Under the pieces are notes generated by a model. It worked only from the letters and a program-made list of their open reading frames with translations, was not told the origin of the DNA and did not search any database. DNA of 17,520 nucleotides from DAOTWY01 sp003696565 (GTDB lineage Bacteria > Chloroflexota > Anaerolineae > Aggregatilineales > Phototrophicaceae): NCBI GenBank assembly GCA_034435635.1, contig DAOTWY010000002.1, forward strand, positions 1 to 17,520, in the 5' to 3' direction. The position numbers were made by a program, and so were the translations under genes. Positions 1 through 8,124 of the stretch are shown in pieces. Each line of letters begins with the position of its first letter. The first letter of the stretch is position 1.

Positions 1-479
1 TTGCTCGCGCTATAATTGGTCTGTCCAGCTTGTCCCATCACGCCGCTGACGCTGGTAATGTTGATGATGCGTCCGTAGCGTTTCCGCATCATCGCTCGTA
101 CAGCAGCTTTGCTACATAACCATGTGCTGCGGAGGTTGGTCTGTATCACTACGTCAAAATCTTCCGGTTTCATCATCATGATAACATTGTCACGGGTGAT
201 TCCGGCGTTGTTCACCAAAATATCAATCTTGCCATAATCACTTGTCGCTTTTTTGATTAGGTTTTCTGCTTGCTCAGCATCTCCCACATCCGCTTGGAAG
301 GCTTCTGCCATACCACCAAGTGATTTAATCTGTGCAACAACTTCATCCGCTGCAGCGGCACTACTATGATAGTTGATGATGACAGTAGCCCCGCGGCGTG
401 CCAACTCCAGGGCAATTTCCCGCCCAATACCACGACTCGCCCCGGTCACTACTGCGATTCGATCCTGTAATGTTGTCAT
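1..479 (-). CDS. fabG: 3-oxoacyl-[ACP] reductase FabG, 5' part (runs off the window)
   Basis: A short-chain dehydrogenase/reductase of the FabG type, expected to reduce 3-oxoacyl-ACP with NADPH in fatty acid elongation in the cytoplasm. I translated it directly: it starts MTTLQDRIAVVTGASRGIG, with the Rossmann nucleotide-binding motif TGASRGIG at residues 12-19, then a VNNAGI motif near residue 90. Just before the edge come the catalytic serine region (INITSVSG) and the active-site Tyr156 in NYSAS. Only about 159 of the usual ~245 residues are present because the window ends. The ATG at 477-479 has a GAGGAG ribosome binding site. It lies 50 bp downstream of the beta-propeller lipoprotein on the same strand, so the two may be co-transcribed. 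A different SDR substrate cannot be excluded without acp/fabD/fabF neighbours. Confidence 0.88.
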   Translation of the reverse strand, partial: MTTLQDRIAVVTGASRGIGREIALELARRGATVIINYHSSAAAADEVVAQIKSLGGMAEAFQADVGDAEQAENLIKKATSDYGKIDILVNNAGITRDNVIMMMKPEDFDVVIQTNLRSTWLCSKAAVRAMMRKRYGRIINITSVSGVMGQAGQTNYSAS

Positions 480-529
480 CGTCTCCTCTTTTCTTTACAT
501 CGAGCTGAGTATGCCTGTTAACACCTTGA

Positions 530-2089
530 TTATTCTGGTCCGACCCAGCCTAAAAAGGTCATCTCCCCACGTAATTGCCCCGTTAAGTTAGACACGCCAA
601 ATCCATCTAGTGTCGCACTATACACATCCCGTCGTCCATCAACTGCTGTACTAGTCGTTGTAATTCCCGTAAACGCCAAATATTGCCCATCTGCTGAATA
701 TACAGGATTACAGATGTTCTGCGGGGAAGTGCCGGTTGCTACTAAATTAAATGCTTCATTGTAAACCCTCACACCATATGGGCATGTACCGCCTGCACCA
801 CCAACAGCTAAACGTGTCCCATCTGGTGACCAATCCGCCTCTAATCCAAAGCGTGCAAAGGGCACTGCTTCCAACACTGCCAACAATTCCCCTGTGCTAG
901 AGGCAACAACTGTCTCGGTTGCGGTATCCGTTGCATTTTGGAAAACAACCCGCGTACCTAATGCATTCCAACTCTCATTAAGGTAATTCGGCGCGGTGTC
1001 ATTAGGCAAACGCACCTCAGAGACAATCATCTGCGGGATAGTCGCAAACCATAAAGAGCGCGTCGGGTTGAGAATATCAAACGGATCACCACTGCTAAAT
1101 GCTAACATCCGGTTATTAATCCAATATGGGGGTTCAGTCGTGAATTGATCGCTAACTTGTGTGGTGATCCCCGTTGCAACTTCGACCACATACACATGCC
1201 CACCTACTGGTGTTCCATCTTCTTCCGGCGTACAAGCAGATGGATCCGCAGCGTCCCATGTTGGGCAAATGGCACGATCCGATACAAATGCGACATATCG
1301 CCCATCCGGTGACCATACCGGATAAAAATTAAATGAATTATCCCGAACAAGCGCACTCCATGTGGAACTATCTAGGTTATATGTAAAAATATCTAAGCTA
1401 TAGCCAGTTTCCAACACAACAGCTAGCCGTCGCCCATCTGGTGACCATGCTGGCGGATTATAAATCCCCCGCTGTACAAGTGAGTTTGTATGTAAAATGC
1501 GTCCCGTTACGCCCACCTGCACATCTGCGACATATAACCCATTAAATGGGGTTGATATATCACTGATAAGATAGGCAATTCCATTCCCAGTTGGTGATAA
1601 AAAGATCATATCATCTTGTAGCCAAGGGGATTCCAAAATGGCATAGCGTTCTTCACGGTTCGCAGGGTTGACATAATATAAAATCCGTTGGTTATTCGTT
1701 GGTTGCGCTGTCGATAAACTCGTGATTGTCTGAGCATCATTTTTATTCAAAAAAGCGACAAATGGACGGCTCAAACCATCACGTACAACATCGGGCACAT
1801 CCAACAAATCTAAATTGTCCAATTGAATATTGGGCTGTGGCAAAGGCGTATTAAACGGAGTAGGTGTGATTGTTGGCGTGGCTGTTTCCGTTGGTGTTGG
1901 TGTGATGGTCGGTGTGATTGTAGCAGTCAACGTCAGTGTCGGCGTTGAGGAAACAGTCGGCGTAGCTGTTTGAGTGGGTGTTAGGGTATTAGTCGCTGTG
2001 AGTGTTGGCGTGGGCGTTGGAACTGTCTGCGTAGATGCACACGCCGCACAAATCATTATTATTCCAAGCAAACAAAACCGTCTGAGCAT
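530..2089 (-). CDS. Thr/Pro-linker lipoprotein with TolB/WD40-like beta-propeller
   Basis: A predicted secreted surface protein of 519 residues. The N-terminus is a signal peptide ending in a lipoprotein-like site (ICAAC, Cys17; the Cys at -3 is not canonical). A Thr-Pro linker at about residues 23-85 probably spans the envelope. The rest resembles a PD40/WD40-like propeller. It contains repeated blade motifs PAWSPDGRRLAVV (213-225), PVWSPDGRYVAFVSD (257-271), ADWSPDGTRLAVG (418-430) and PVYSADGQYLAFTG (462-475). Such propellers bind ligands or partners, and no catalytic domain is visible. The longest reading frame begins at 2128, but I place the start at 2089 because AAGGA lies about 8 bases upstream there and the signal peptide begins with this Met. 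The gene sits 86 bp downstream of the glycosyltransferase and 50 bp upstream of fabG, all on one strand. The ligand is unknown. Confidence 0.85.
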   Translation of the reverse strand: MLRRFCLLGIIMICAACASTQTVPTPTPTLTATNTLTPTQTATPTVSSTPTLTLTATITPTITPTPTETATPTITPTPFNTPLPQPNIQLDNLDLLDVPDVVRDGLSRPFVAFLNKNDAQTITSLSTAQPTNNQRILYYVNPANREERYAILESPWLQDDMIFLSPTGNGIAYLISDISTPFNGLYVADVQVGVTGRILHTNSLVQRGIYNPPAWSPDGRRLAVVLETGYSLDIFTYNLDSSTWSALVRDNSFNFYPVWSPDGRYVAFVSDRAICPTWDAADPSACTPEEDGTPVGGHVYVVEVATGITTQVSDQFTTEPPYWINNRMLAFSSGDPFDILNPTRSLWFATIPQMIVSEVRLPNDTAPNYLNESWNALGTRVVFQNATDTATETVVASSTGELLAVLEAVPFARFGLEADWSPDGTRLAVGGAGGTCPYGVRVYNEAFNLVATGTSPQNICNPVYSADGQYLAFTGITTTSTAVDGRRDVYSATLDGFGVSNLTGQLRGEMTFLGWVGPE

Positions 2090-2116
2090 GTTGAGTCCTT
2101 CACAATTTGGCGGTTT

Positions 2117-2125
2117 ATCATACCA
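2117..2125 (-). promoter_or_regulatory. Possible extended -10 promoter for the propeller lipoprotein
   Basis: On the minus strand the sequence reads TGGTATGAT, an extended -10 element (TGn followed by TATGAT), 28 bases before the ATG at 2089. Transcription would start near 2110 and leave a short leader with the ribosome binding site. No good -35 hexamer lies 17 bases upstream. The gene could instead be read from the glycosyltransferase promoter. Confidence 0.35.
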
Positions 2126-2175
2126 CAAATGTCATTCAACAGAGAATAGTAAAGGGTATCCCAAAGCTCCTATCA

Positions 2176-3693
2176 TCAATGATGCTTAGCAGTCACATGG
2201 AATACCAGATCATGCCCCAACATCAAACGAAACTGTGCATGTAACACCGGAAGCGACACAAACACCAAAGCAATAAGCGGGAGCAATATCGGTGAGGCTA
2301 ACATGGTCAACCATTCTCCACGACTCACTCGCTGCTTGGCAGATGGACGTGTATCAATATCTAGCCACCAAAAAACCACACCAAGCCAAAACATCACCAA
2401 AAATGCAACATTCAGCAGCAAAAATGGCGGATAAAGCACCCCCCTATCAAGCAAGTGTGGGTTAAACAATACCGGAAGCTGAGTAGCTGCTGTCAAAAAC
2501 ACCCACCCCGCACCAGCATGTAGAATATCATGCGCCACACGCACTAACAACCGCATCCCTCGCCAAATAGGCGTGCCGGTTGGTCTCCCCATTTGCAGCA
2601 CCGTATAACTGATCTCTTTTGTTCCCCAAGCATGACGTAATGATTGACGATACCGGTTTTTGATTGAATCCCACAGCGTATTACCACTTACTGCCGTCGC
2701 CAAAAAAGGCAAAAAGATCGGGGTGATTCGTAACCGCCCCTGTGTTGCAAAATAAATTTTGATATATGTATGCCACTCATCTGCAATCACATCAGAATCC
2801 CAATACCCACAATGCTCTAATAACTTTAAGCTGAGTGAATAGGAGGACATCGGTAAGGTAAGCCAATGGGGTGCCGCCAAATAAGCCAGTTCAAACGCTG
2901 TGGCATAGGCGTTTGTCACTCGCATTAACGGACTGATACGATACACATTACTATGATAGCGCAACGGTGCTTGCCAAATACGATAATAGCGTGATGGATC
3001 AACCGCATAAAAATAGGTCAACGCATCAAAATAAGCCGGATGCCACATCGTATCCGCATCCATCGTCGTCACAACGATATGAGACAAATCCCACCCTTGT
3101 CGTTCAACTAATTCCCGTTTGACCCAACGTGCTGCCCAAGCTTGATTAGCCGATTTGCACCGAATTTCCCCAGGTAAATGATCTGGATGCAGTGTGATAT
3201 AAATCTGAGCAAAACACCCGGCAAACTGTTTTTGAAGATGTTTAGCTTTTCGTAAAGCCCCCGGTTCACGGGCTTCCATCGCTAAAACAACGACCATTTG
3301 CTCAGCAGCAAATTCCACCCGCGCCAAATTTGCCAAAGAAGCATTCAACGTGTGCAAGGATTCAGCATAATTCGGTATAATTACTATATGCCGCACCTGC
3401 TCCCACACTAATGACTGATCTGTGCAATCCACCAAATACCGCGCATACCAATCTGTCCGCACATCCTGAGCAATCCGCCGCAAGCCATATAAATATGCCA
3501 GAGATGCAATAATAAACCGCAGTGCGGAATAAACCGCCACGCCCGCCCCCAGCATGAGCATAAACTCCGGCATCATCACCGCTCCCATAAGCCCCCCTAT
3601 CAGCGCAGCAAGTGCCAACATAGCCGGAAAGGAATCCAAAAAGCGATTTAAAGAGAGCGATGATACAGCACTAGCTTGTAGTCGTGATTGCAT
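2176..3693 (-). CDS. Membrane glycosyltransferase, family 2 (processive type)
   Basis: A 505-residue integral membrane GT-A glycosyltransferase, expected to polymerise or transfer sugars from nucleotide-sugars at the membrane. Two hydrophobic segments (about 23-70) precede the catalytic domain. That domain shows VIIPNYAES (104-112), the metal/nucleotide-binding DAD in TTMDADTMWHP (212-214), an acidic acceptor motif ADEWHTY (304-310, in the position of the TED motif of processive enzymes) and RYRQSLRHAWG (348-358), which resembles the Q-x-x-R-W motif. Three further membrane segments follow. The ATG has AGGAG six bases upstream. It is divergent from the response regulator and heads a minus-strand run with the lipoprotein and fabG. 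The sugar and product are unknown, and exopolysaccharide or glycolipid synthesis are the obvious guesses. Confidence 0.85.
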   Translation of the reverse strand: MQSRLQASAVSSLSLNRFLDSFPAMLALAALIGGLMGAVMMPEFMLMLGAGVAVYSALRFIIASLAYLYGLRRIAQDVRTDWYARYLVDCTDQSLVWEQVRHIVIIPNYAESLHTLNASLANLARVEFAAEQMVVVLAMEAREPGALRKAKHLQKQFAGCFAQIYITLHPDHLPGEIRCKSANQAWAARWVKRELVERQGWDLSHIVVTTMDADTMWHPAYFDALTYFYAVDPSRYYRIWQAPLRYHSNVYRISPLMRVTNAYATAFELAYLAAPHWLTLPMSSYSLSLKLLEHCGYWDSDVIADEWHTYIKIYFATQGRLRITPIFLPFLATAVSGNTLWDSIKNRYRQSLRHAWGTKEISYTVLQMGRPTGTPIWRGMRLLVRVAHDILHAGAGWVFLTAATQLPVLFNPHLLDRGVLYPPFLLLNVAFLVMFWLGVVFWWLDIDTRPSAKQRVSRGEWLTMLASPILLPLIALVFVSLPVLHAQFRLMLGHDLVFHVTAKHH

Positions 3694-3714
3694 GACAACT
3701 CCTGATAATATACA

Positions 3715-3762
3715 AGCATTATTGGCACAACAATGCTATGATTGAGTTAAGATTGCATAGCA
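3715..3762. promoter_or_regulatory. Divergent promoter region with two overlapping inverted repeats
   Basis: Between the glycosyltransferase and the response regulator lie two dyads. The first, AGCATTATTG-GCA-CAACAATGCT (3715-3737), pairs 9 of 10 positions. The second is TGCTATG (3734-3740) and CATAGCA (3756-3762), separated by 15 bases. An extended -10 element TGCTATGAT (3734-3742) reads toward the response regulator, with no good -35. The overlap of dyads and -10 element suggests an operator, but a regulator is not identified. Confidence 0.4.
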
Positions 3763-3786
3763 AAGCTCTAAGGAATTGGTTAAACA

Positions 3787-4476
3787 ATGTGCGCCAAAAT
3801 ACTGATTGTAGAAGACGACTTACAAATGGCAAGAATTTTACAAATCAACCTAGAGGACACCGGACACGAAGTGACCCTCGCGGCTGATGGTGCAACGGGC
3901 TTAAGTCAATTTGATGCCATAGCACCTGACCTCGTCATGTTAGATGTTGAACTGCCTAAATTAGACGGAATGGCTGTTTGCGCTCATATTCGTGAGAAGT
4001 CAAACGTGCCAATTTTAATGATGAGTGCCCATGCTATCACAGAAGAGGAAATTGCACAGGGGTTGAACATCGGGGCTGATGAGTATATGGTCAAACCTTT
4101 GGGGGATATTGAGCTAGAAGCTCGTATCAATGCTTTGCTTCGCCGTGCTAAAATGGAAAATCGCCAGCCCATGAAATATGAGGACGACTATCTTTCTGTT
4201 GATATTGCCTCTCGGCGTGTTTATATCAAAGGGCGCGAGATTCGCCTAACCCCGACTGAATTTAATTTACTCGCCTTGTTCATCCGTAATGACCGGCAAG
4301 TTCTGACATTTCAAGAAATTTTAGAGCAGGTTTGGGGACCAGAATATCAAACCGAGCATCACTATCCACGCATTTATGTCTCTCACCTCAGGCGGAAAAT
4401 TGAGCCGGATTATAAAAACCCGACTTATATTCATAACGAATATGGTGTCGGGTATCGGTTCATCTCTCAACAATAA
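3787..4476 (+). CDS. OmpR/PhoB-family response regulator (orphan)
   Basis: A 229-residue two-component response regulator that should be phosphorylated by a sensor histidine kinase and bind DNA. The receiver domain (about 1-118) has the acidic pocket E9-D10-D11, phospho-acceptor Asp53 in VMLDVELP, Ser80 and Lys103 in the MVKP motif. The C-terminal winged helix (about 130-229) ends in the typical HLRRKIEPD...VGYRFI. All key residues are intact, so it is probably phosphorylatable. No kinase gene is nearby, so its partner is encoded elsewhere. The ATG is preceded by AAGGA at a slightly long distance (about 13 bases). The divergent glycosyltransferase is a plausible target because the shared promoter region is full of inverted repeats, but that is inference. 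Confidence 0.95.
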   Translation: MCAKILIVEDDLQMARILQINLEDTGHEVTLAADGATGLSQFDAIAPDLVMLDVELPKLDGMAVCAHIREKSNVPILMMSAHAITEEEIAQGLNIGADEYMVKPLGDIELEARINALLRRAKMENRQPMKYEDDYLSVDIASRRVYIKGREIRLTPTEFNLLALFIRNDRQVLTFQEILEQVWGPEYQTEHHYPRIYVSHLRRKIEPDYKNPTYIHNEYGVGYRFISQQ

Positions 4477-4494
4477 GGGGGCATTTTCGCCCCC
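4477..4494. terminator. Hairpin terminator between convergent genes
   Basis: GGGGGC and GCCCCC form a perfect 6-bp GC stem around the loop ATTTTC. It starts one base after the response-regulator stop codon and lies 9 bases from the stop of the convergent lipoprotein gene. The T-run is weak on both strands, but the position fits a shared, bidirectional terminator. Confidence 0.65.
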
Positions 4495-4503
4495 ATAAAA
4501 ATC

Positions 4504-6684
4504 TTACTCTCCTCGCACAAAAATTTCCAAACGAGGATCAAGCATCACCACACCATCGGGGGCACCGTTTTCAATCATTGGAACATCCAAAAAACCTAAC
4601 TGGAACTGGATATAACGCAAATCCCCTGCATAGGAAGCCTGAACTATCCGTGTAATATCAACTGGTCTACATGAATCCAGTTCATCTACTATTGCTGAAG
4701 ATTGGCGGAATGCCAATTGTAACTGATCCACCTCTGCAAAACGTCCAATCACCCAAACCGTTAAACGCCCAAACTGGGTAAACACCTGATTATTGGTCAA
4801 ATAACATAACCCGAGGTTTAACTGTGCATAATCAATTGTTTGGTCTGCTGGCAGTTCTGGCAACTGATACGTTAGGATTGATCCCATGCGCCTTTCCTGC
4901 CCATCAAATACCCAATCCCCTACCATATAGCCTTTCAGTGTATCACCATCATCCGATAACCCCGATGAGAAAAGTGGATGTAACAAACCATAGATCGGCG
5001 GGTTATCCACTGCTGCTTCCTGCAATGTCAGCGACAAACTAAACTCACCATAATTCTGTCTTTCAATATCAACTAGTATCGAATAAAATCCGTCATCCGG
5101 CAGTATATAATCGTTGATCCTCGAATTAAATACGTTTTGTTGGTCAAACAGATTATCATAATTACGGATTAACTCATGCCCATAGGAGTCTTGCAGGCTC
5201 AGCATCAAATCCATATCCGGTGATAACCCCTCAACGTTTACAGTGATGCGATCCCCACGCCGCCCTTCAAACGTATATACTTGAGTAGTCACTGTTGAAG
5301 TAATCTCCCCTAGTGTAAGGCTGTCATAGCGGATTGGTATCGCTAGAATTGCAGCTTGAGTTATACCATCTGTTTCGCGCAGTCCTAAGCGGAAAGTGCC
5401 GGTTGACGTACCCCAAGCCAGGTTATAGCGTGACGCAACGATCTGATAAACGCCGTCCTGCTGTAACTGAATATTATCCAAACCGGCATTTAAGTTTTGG
5501 TAATCGTCATTCCGGGCGATCTCTTGTCCATTAGGTGCTACCAAAATTAAATATGGATCGAGATTACCACTAACCGTTTCCATCAAAACACTTATCACCT
5601 GACCACGTCGCCCTTCAAAGAAATAAACCTGAGCAAAGTTTTCCTGGGTGATCTCCCCTTGTATCGGCTGCCCAAAGGTCAACACAGACCCAGCTGGTGG
5701 ATTAACAATATTCGGATCAACTTGCCCTACCAGTACAACCGCTAGCTCAAAATCCCCTTCACTCGTACCACCAACCAGCGCATAACGAGTCGCTATGATG
5801 GTATAAACACCGTCACTTGGCAGAGTAAAGTTATTAATAAAGGCATTCTGTCCTCTACCAGGAGCATCATCGTTGCGGATAAGTTCTTCCCCATTTGGTG
5901 ACAGCAAAATCACGAGAGGGTCTAATGTTCCGCTGATCGCATCTAAACGGATATTAATAGTATCCCCGGCGTTACCATAAAACGTATAGCGATGTTCAGG
6001 TTGTGCGTTGGTAATTCGGGCGGTCGCTGTTTCCCCCATCACAAGACGCGCTGTAGCGTCTGTATCATTCATCAGTGTCAGCGTGAACGCTCCAGTCGTC
6101 ACACCAGATTCTTGTTGATAGCGTGTTGCAACCAAGGTATATCTGCCAGTCTGTGGTAATTCATAGGCTTCAATTGTTGCATTCAAGTCATCCTCATGAC
6201 GATCATCATTAAAAGCCACTGTCTCCCCATCCGGCGAAATTAATATCAGATAAGGATCAAGGTCTGCATTCGGGTCAGTCTTGGTCATTTCAATTGTGAC
6301 CACATCACCAATATCCCCATCAAAATAAAACATCATACTGCTGGATTCATCATCAATAAACCCATCTATTGTATCGCCATAGTGAATAGCGGTCGGTGGT
6401 GGTGCTGTATTGGTTGGTGTTAAAGATGGTGTAATTGTTGGGGTAGATGTTTCCGTTACGGTCGGTGTATCAGTGGCAACAGGGGTCTCCGTTACAGGTT
6501 GGGTATTGGTCGGTGTTAAGGTTGAAGTTGGTGTATGTGATGGTAATGGTGTGCGCGTGATGCGGGTTGGCACAACCGCACCTTGTAGCGTTGGCGGTAA
6601 TTCTGGTGGGGCATCTCCACCACAGGCGGTTAAGCCCCCTATTAAAATCAGAACACACCACATCAAAAGACGGCAACGGATCAC
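4504..6684 (-). CDS. Lipoprotein with four PPC-type repeats
   Basis: A 726-residue predicted lipoprotein. The signal peptide ends in a good lipobox, LTAC with Cys21. A Thr-Pro linker (about 40-98) leads to four bacterial pre-peptidase C-terminal (PPC-like) beta-sandwich repeats at roughly 102-205, 216-318, 336-436 and 456-554. Each carries variants of LDPYLILxxPNGxExxRNDD, LPxxGxYTIxATRY and a closing GxFxLxL strand. The fourth copy is the most divergent (MDLMLSLQDSYG). The last ~160 residues form a separate all-beta region I do not recognise. PPC domains usually accompany secreted peptidases, but no protease domain is present, so a binding or structural surface role is more likely. The start codon is GTG, with AGGAG eight bases upstream. 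The gene follows ddl by 41 bp on the same strand. Confidence 0.87.
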   Translation of the reverse strand: MIRCRLLMWCVLILIGGLTACGGDAPPELPPTLQGAVVPTRITRTPLPSHTPTSTLTPTNTQPVTETPVATDTPTVTETSTPTITPSLTPTNTAPPPTAIHYGDTIDGFIDDESSSMMFYFDGDIGDVVTIEMTKTDPNADLDPYLILISPDGETVAFNDDRHEDDLNATIEAYELPQTGRYTLVATRYQQESGVTTGAFTLTLMNDTDATARLVMGETATARITNAQPEHRYTFYGNAGDTINIRLDAISGTLDPLVILLSPNGEELIRNDDAPGRGQNAFINNFTLPSDGVYTIIATRYALVGGTSEGDFELAVVLVGQVDPNIVNPPAGSVLTFGQPIQGEITQENFAQVYFFEGRRGQVISVLMETVSGNLDPYLILVAPNGQEIARNDDYQNLNAGLDNIQLQQDGVYQIVASRYNLAWGTSTGTFRLGLRETDGITQAAILAIPIRYDSLTLGEITSTVTTQVYTFEGRRGDRITVNVEGLSPDMDLMLSLQDSYGHELIRNYDNLFDQQNVFNSRINDYILPDDGFYSILVDIERQNYGEFSLSLTLQEAAVDNPPIYGLLHPLFSSGLSDDGDTLKGYMVGDWVFDGQERRMGSILTYQLPELPADQTIDYAQLNLGLCYLTNNQVFTQFGRLTVWVIGRFAEVDQLQLAFRQSSAIVDELDSCRPVDITRIVQASYAGDLRYIQFQLGFLDVPMIENGAPDGVVMLDPRLEIFVRGE

Positions 6685-6701
6685 GATTATTTCTCCTGAA
6701 A

Positions 6702-6736
6702 TTGAAATCTTGATTATAAGTGTAATCAGATTTCAA
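6702..6736 (-). promoter_or_regulatory. Inverted repeat across the ddl stop with an embedded TATAAT
   Basis: Plus-strand arms TTGAAATCTTGATTA (6702-6716) and TAATCAGATTTCAA (6723-6736) are complementary except for one bulged base, with a 6-base loop. The right arm covers the ddl stop codon (6726-6728). On the minus strand a perfect TATAAT lies at 6713-6718, which would start transcription of the PPC lipoprotein near 6706. No good -35 is present. It may act as a weak terminator for ddl, an RNA-stabilising hairpin, a promoter, or a mix of these. Confidence 0.45.
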
Positions 6737-7940
6737 CATCTTGCCGAATCGATTGCCCGCCTTTGGTGCCTTTTAACCCTCGCATCGCTGTCAGTTCAAT
6801 CAAACTCGTTTGATAATTATAGGTATTGCGGCGTTTATCAGCATAGGCATCCTGAGCGAGTTTGACCAGACGATCTACCACATCCGATTGAGACATGCCC
6901 ATCTCATGCCAAAGATAAAACGCCAATGACCCTGGCATGGTGTTGATTTCATTCAAATACACTTTTTCCGCTTCTTCATCTACCATGAAATCAATGCGTG
7001 CCGTACCGCGCCCGTCAATCGCCTTAAAAGCCTGGATCGCTAAATCTTGAACCCGCTTGGTCATTGTGGCATCCAAAGCCGCAGGGATCACACGCTCCGC
7101 GCTTTTCATCCCTCCCCCGCCACGCATGTATTTTTCCTCATAGGTCAGGAATTCTTCCCAAGAGACTGGTTGTTCCAAAACAGAGGCTTCAATTTGGTTG
7201 CCGTATCCCATCACTGCACAGTTGATTTCTACCGCGCCCACAATACCTTGCTCCACAATCACCCGTCGGTCAAAACTGGCGGCAATATCAATCGACATGC
7301 TGAGCATGTCATCATCCTGCACCCGACTTACCCCAATACTAGACCCTAATGTTGCCGGTTTAACAAAAATCGGATAAGTCAGCATTGCCTTAATGCGCGC
7401 TAAAATCGCCTCTCGCTCGGTTAGCCAATCTTCACGGGTGAAGATCACACCATCGATGACAGGGATACCGTGCTGCTTTAAGACTGTTTTGGTCATCGCT
7501 TTATCGTTAGCAATTGCAGATGACAACACACCACAACCGACATATGGAATATCCGCCAGTTCAATTAACCCCTGCAGTGTACCATCTTCCCCATGTGAAC
7601 CATGAATTGCCGGGAAAATCACATCAACCCGCTTGATTTCGTTTTTCTGTAGCCGTCCAACAATCGGATTAATAATCAAGCCATGATGCTGCACACTTGG
7701 GGAAAGGATGGCACTAACCACCCCCTTATGGCTGATCACTTCATCCTGATAGTTTTTAAGATCAAGCAATGGCTCACCAGTAAACCATTTGCCGTCCCGT
7801 GTAATATAGACCGGAATGACCTCATAACGTTCGCGGTCAAACGCCTGCATGATCTGGTTGCCAGTTACAACAGATACGTCATGCTCAACGCTACGCCCAC
7901 CAAAAATTACTGCTACTACGGTTTTTCGCTTTGTACTCAC
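6726..7940 (-). CDS. ddl: D-alanine--D-alanine ligase
   Basis: An ATP-grasp ligase that joins two D-alanines for peptidoglycan precursor synthesis in the cytoplasm. Signatures in order, numbered from the chosen start, are GGRSVEHDVS (14-23), HGSHGEDGTLQG (113-124), VKPATLGSSIGVS (193-205), the omega-loop EEKY (268-271, Tyr271) and EINTMPG (331-337). The EKY motif favours D-Ala-D-Ala over the D-Ala-D-lactate (VanA-type) ligases. At 404 residues it is a little longer than usual, with a basic ~35-residue C-terminal tail. I chose the GTG at 7938-7940 because AGGAAAG lies about 9 bases upstream and a strong promoter sits just above it. The longer frame from 8006 would start inside that promoter's -35 element. 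A MurF-type ligase, the next pathway step, is encoded 3.5 kb away. Confidence 0.95.
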   Translation of the reverse strand: MSTKRKTVVAVIFGGRSVEHDVSVVTGNQIMQAFDRERYEVIPVYITRDGKWFTGEPLLDLKNYQDEVISHKGVVSAILSPSVQHHGLIINPIVGRLQKNEIKRVDVIFPAIHGSHGEDGTLQGLIELADIPYVGCGVLSSAIANDKAMTKTVLKQHGIPVIDGVIFTREDWLTEREAILARIKAMLTYPIFVKPATLGSSIGVSRVQDDDMLSMSIDIAASFDRRVIVEQGIVGAVEINCAVMGYGNQIEASVLEQPVSWEEFLTYEEKYMRGGGGMKSAERVIPAALDATMTKRVQDLAIQAFKAIDGRGTARIDFMVDEEAEKVYLNEINTMPGSLAFYLWHEMGMSQSDVVDRLVKLAQDAYADKRRNTYNYQTSLIELTAMRGLKGTKGGQSIRQDVEI

Positions 7941-7977
7941 GGCAATCTTTCCTGCCTGCTGATAACAAATTTGCGTT

Positions 7978-8006
7978 ACTATGCAAGTAAAACCGTTACT
8001 TGTCAA
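7978..8006 (-). promoter_or_regulatory. ddl promoter with a dyad in the spacer
   Basis: On the minus strand, a perfect TTGACA (8001-8006) is followed by a 17-base spacer and CATAGT (7978-7983). Transcription would begin near 7971, about 31 bases before the GTG. The spacer is almost filled by a perfect inverted repeat, CAAGTAA (7984-7990) and TTACTTG (7996-8002), around AACCG. That is the classic position for a repressor operator. Confidence 0.65.
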
Positions 8007-8052
8007 TGATGAGGCATGCTCATCCTATGCTTAATTTTATCTAATGTGAATT

Positions 8053-8087
8053 TTAGCCATTTTGTACCACACTTGATACAATTGTAT
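8053..8087 (+). promoter_or_regulatory. Probable promoter of the DUF4397/fasciclin gene, with palindrome
   Basis: TTAGCC (8053-8058), an 18-base spacer and the extended -10 TGATACAAT (8074-8082) would start transcription near 8089, 36 bases before the ATG. The -10 lies inside a perfect 12-bp palindrome, ATACAATTGTAT (8076-8087), which therefore also presents TACAAT on the minus strand. No good -35 exists for that opposite direction. Confidence 0.45.
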
Positions 8088-8124
8088 GCGTGCGTATCCT
8101 TAACAACCCTCAGGAGGAGGAATG

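Noticed and set aside
1855..2035. Short tandem-like repeats resembling a minisatellite
   Set aside because: They encode the Thr-Pro linker of the lipoprotein; repetition comes from the amino acid composition, as also in 6400-6540.
6410..6865. 151-residue plus-strand frame rich in Val-Gly-Val repeats
   Set aside because: It is the antisense shadow of the Thr-Pro linker of the PPC lipoprotein and the end of ddl; the low-complexity codons avoid stops in the opposite strand.
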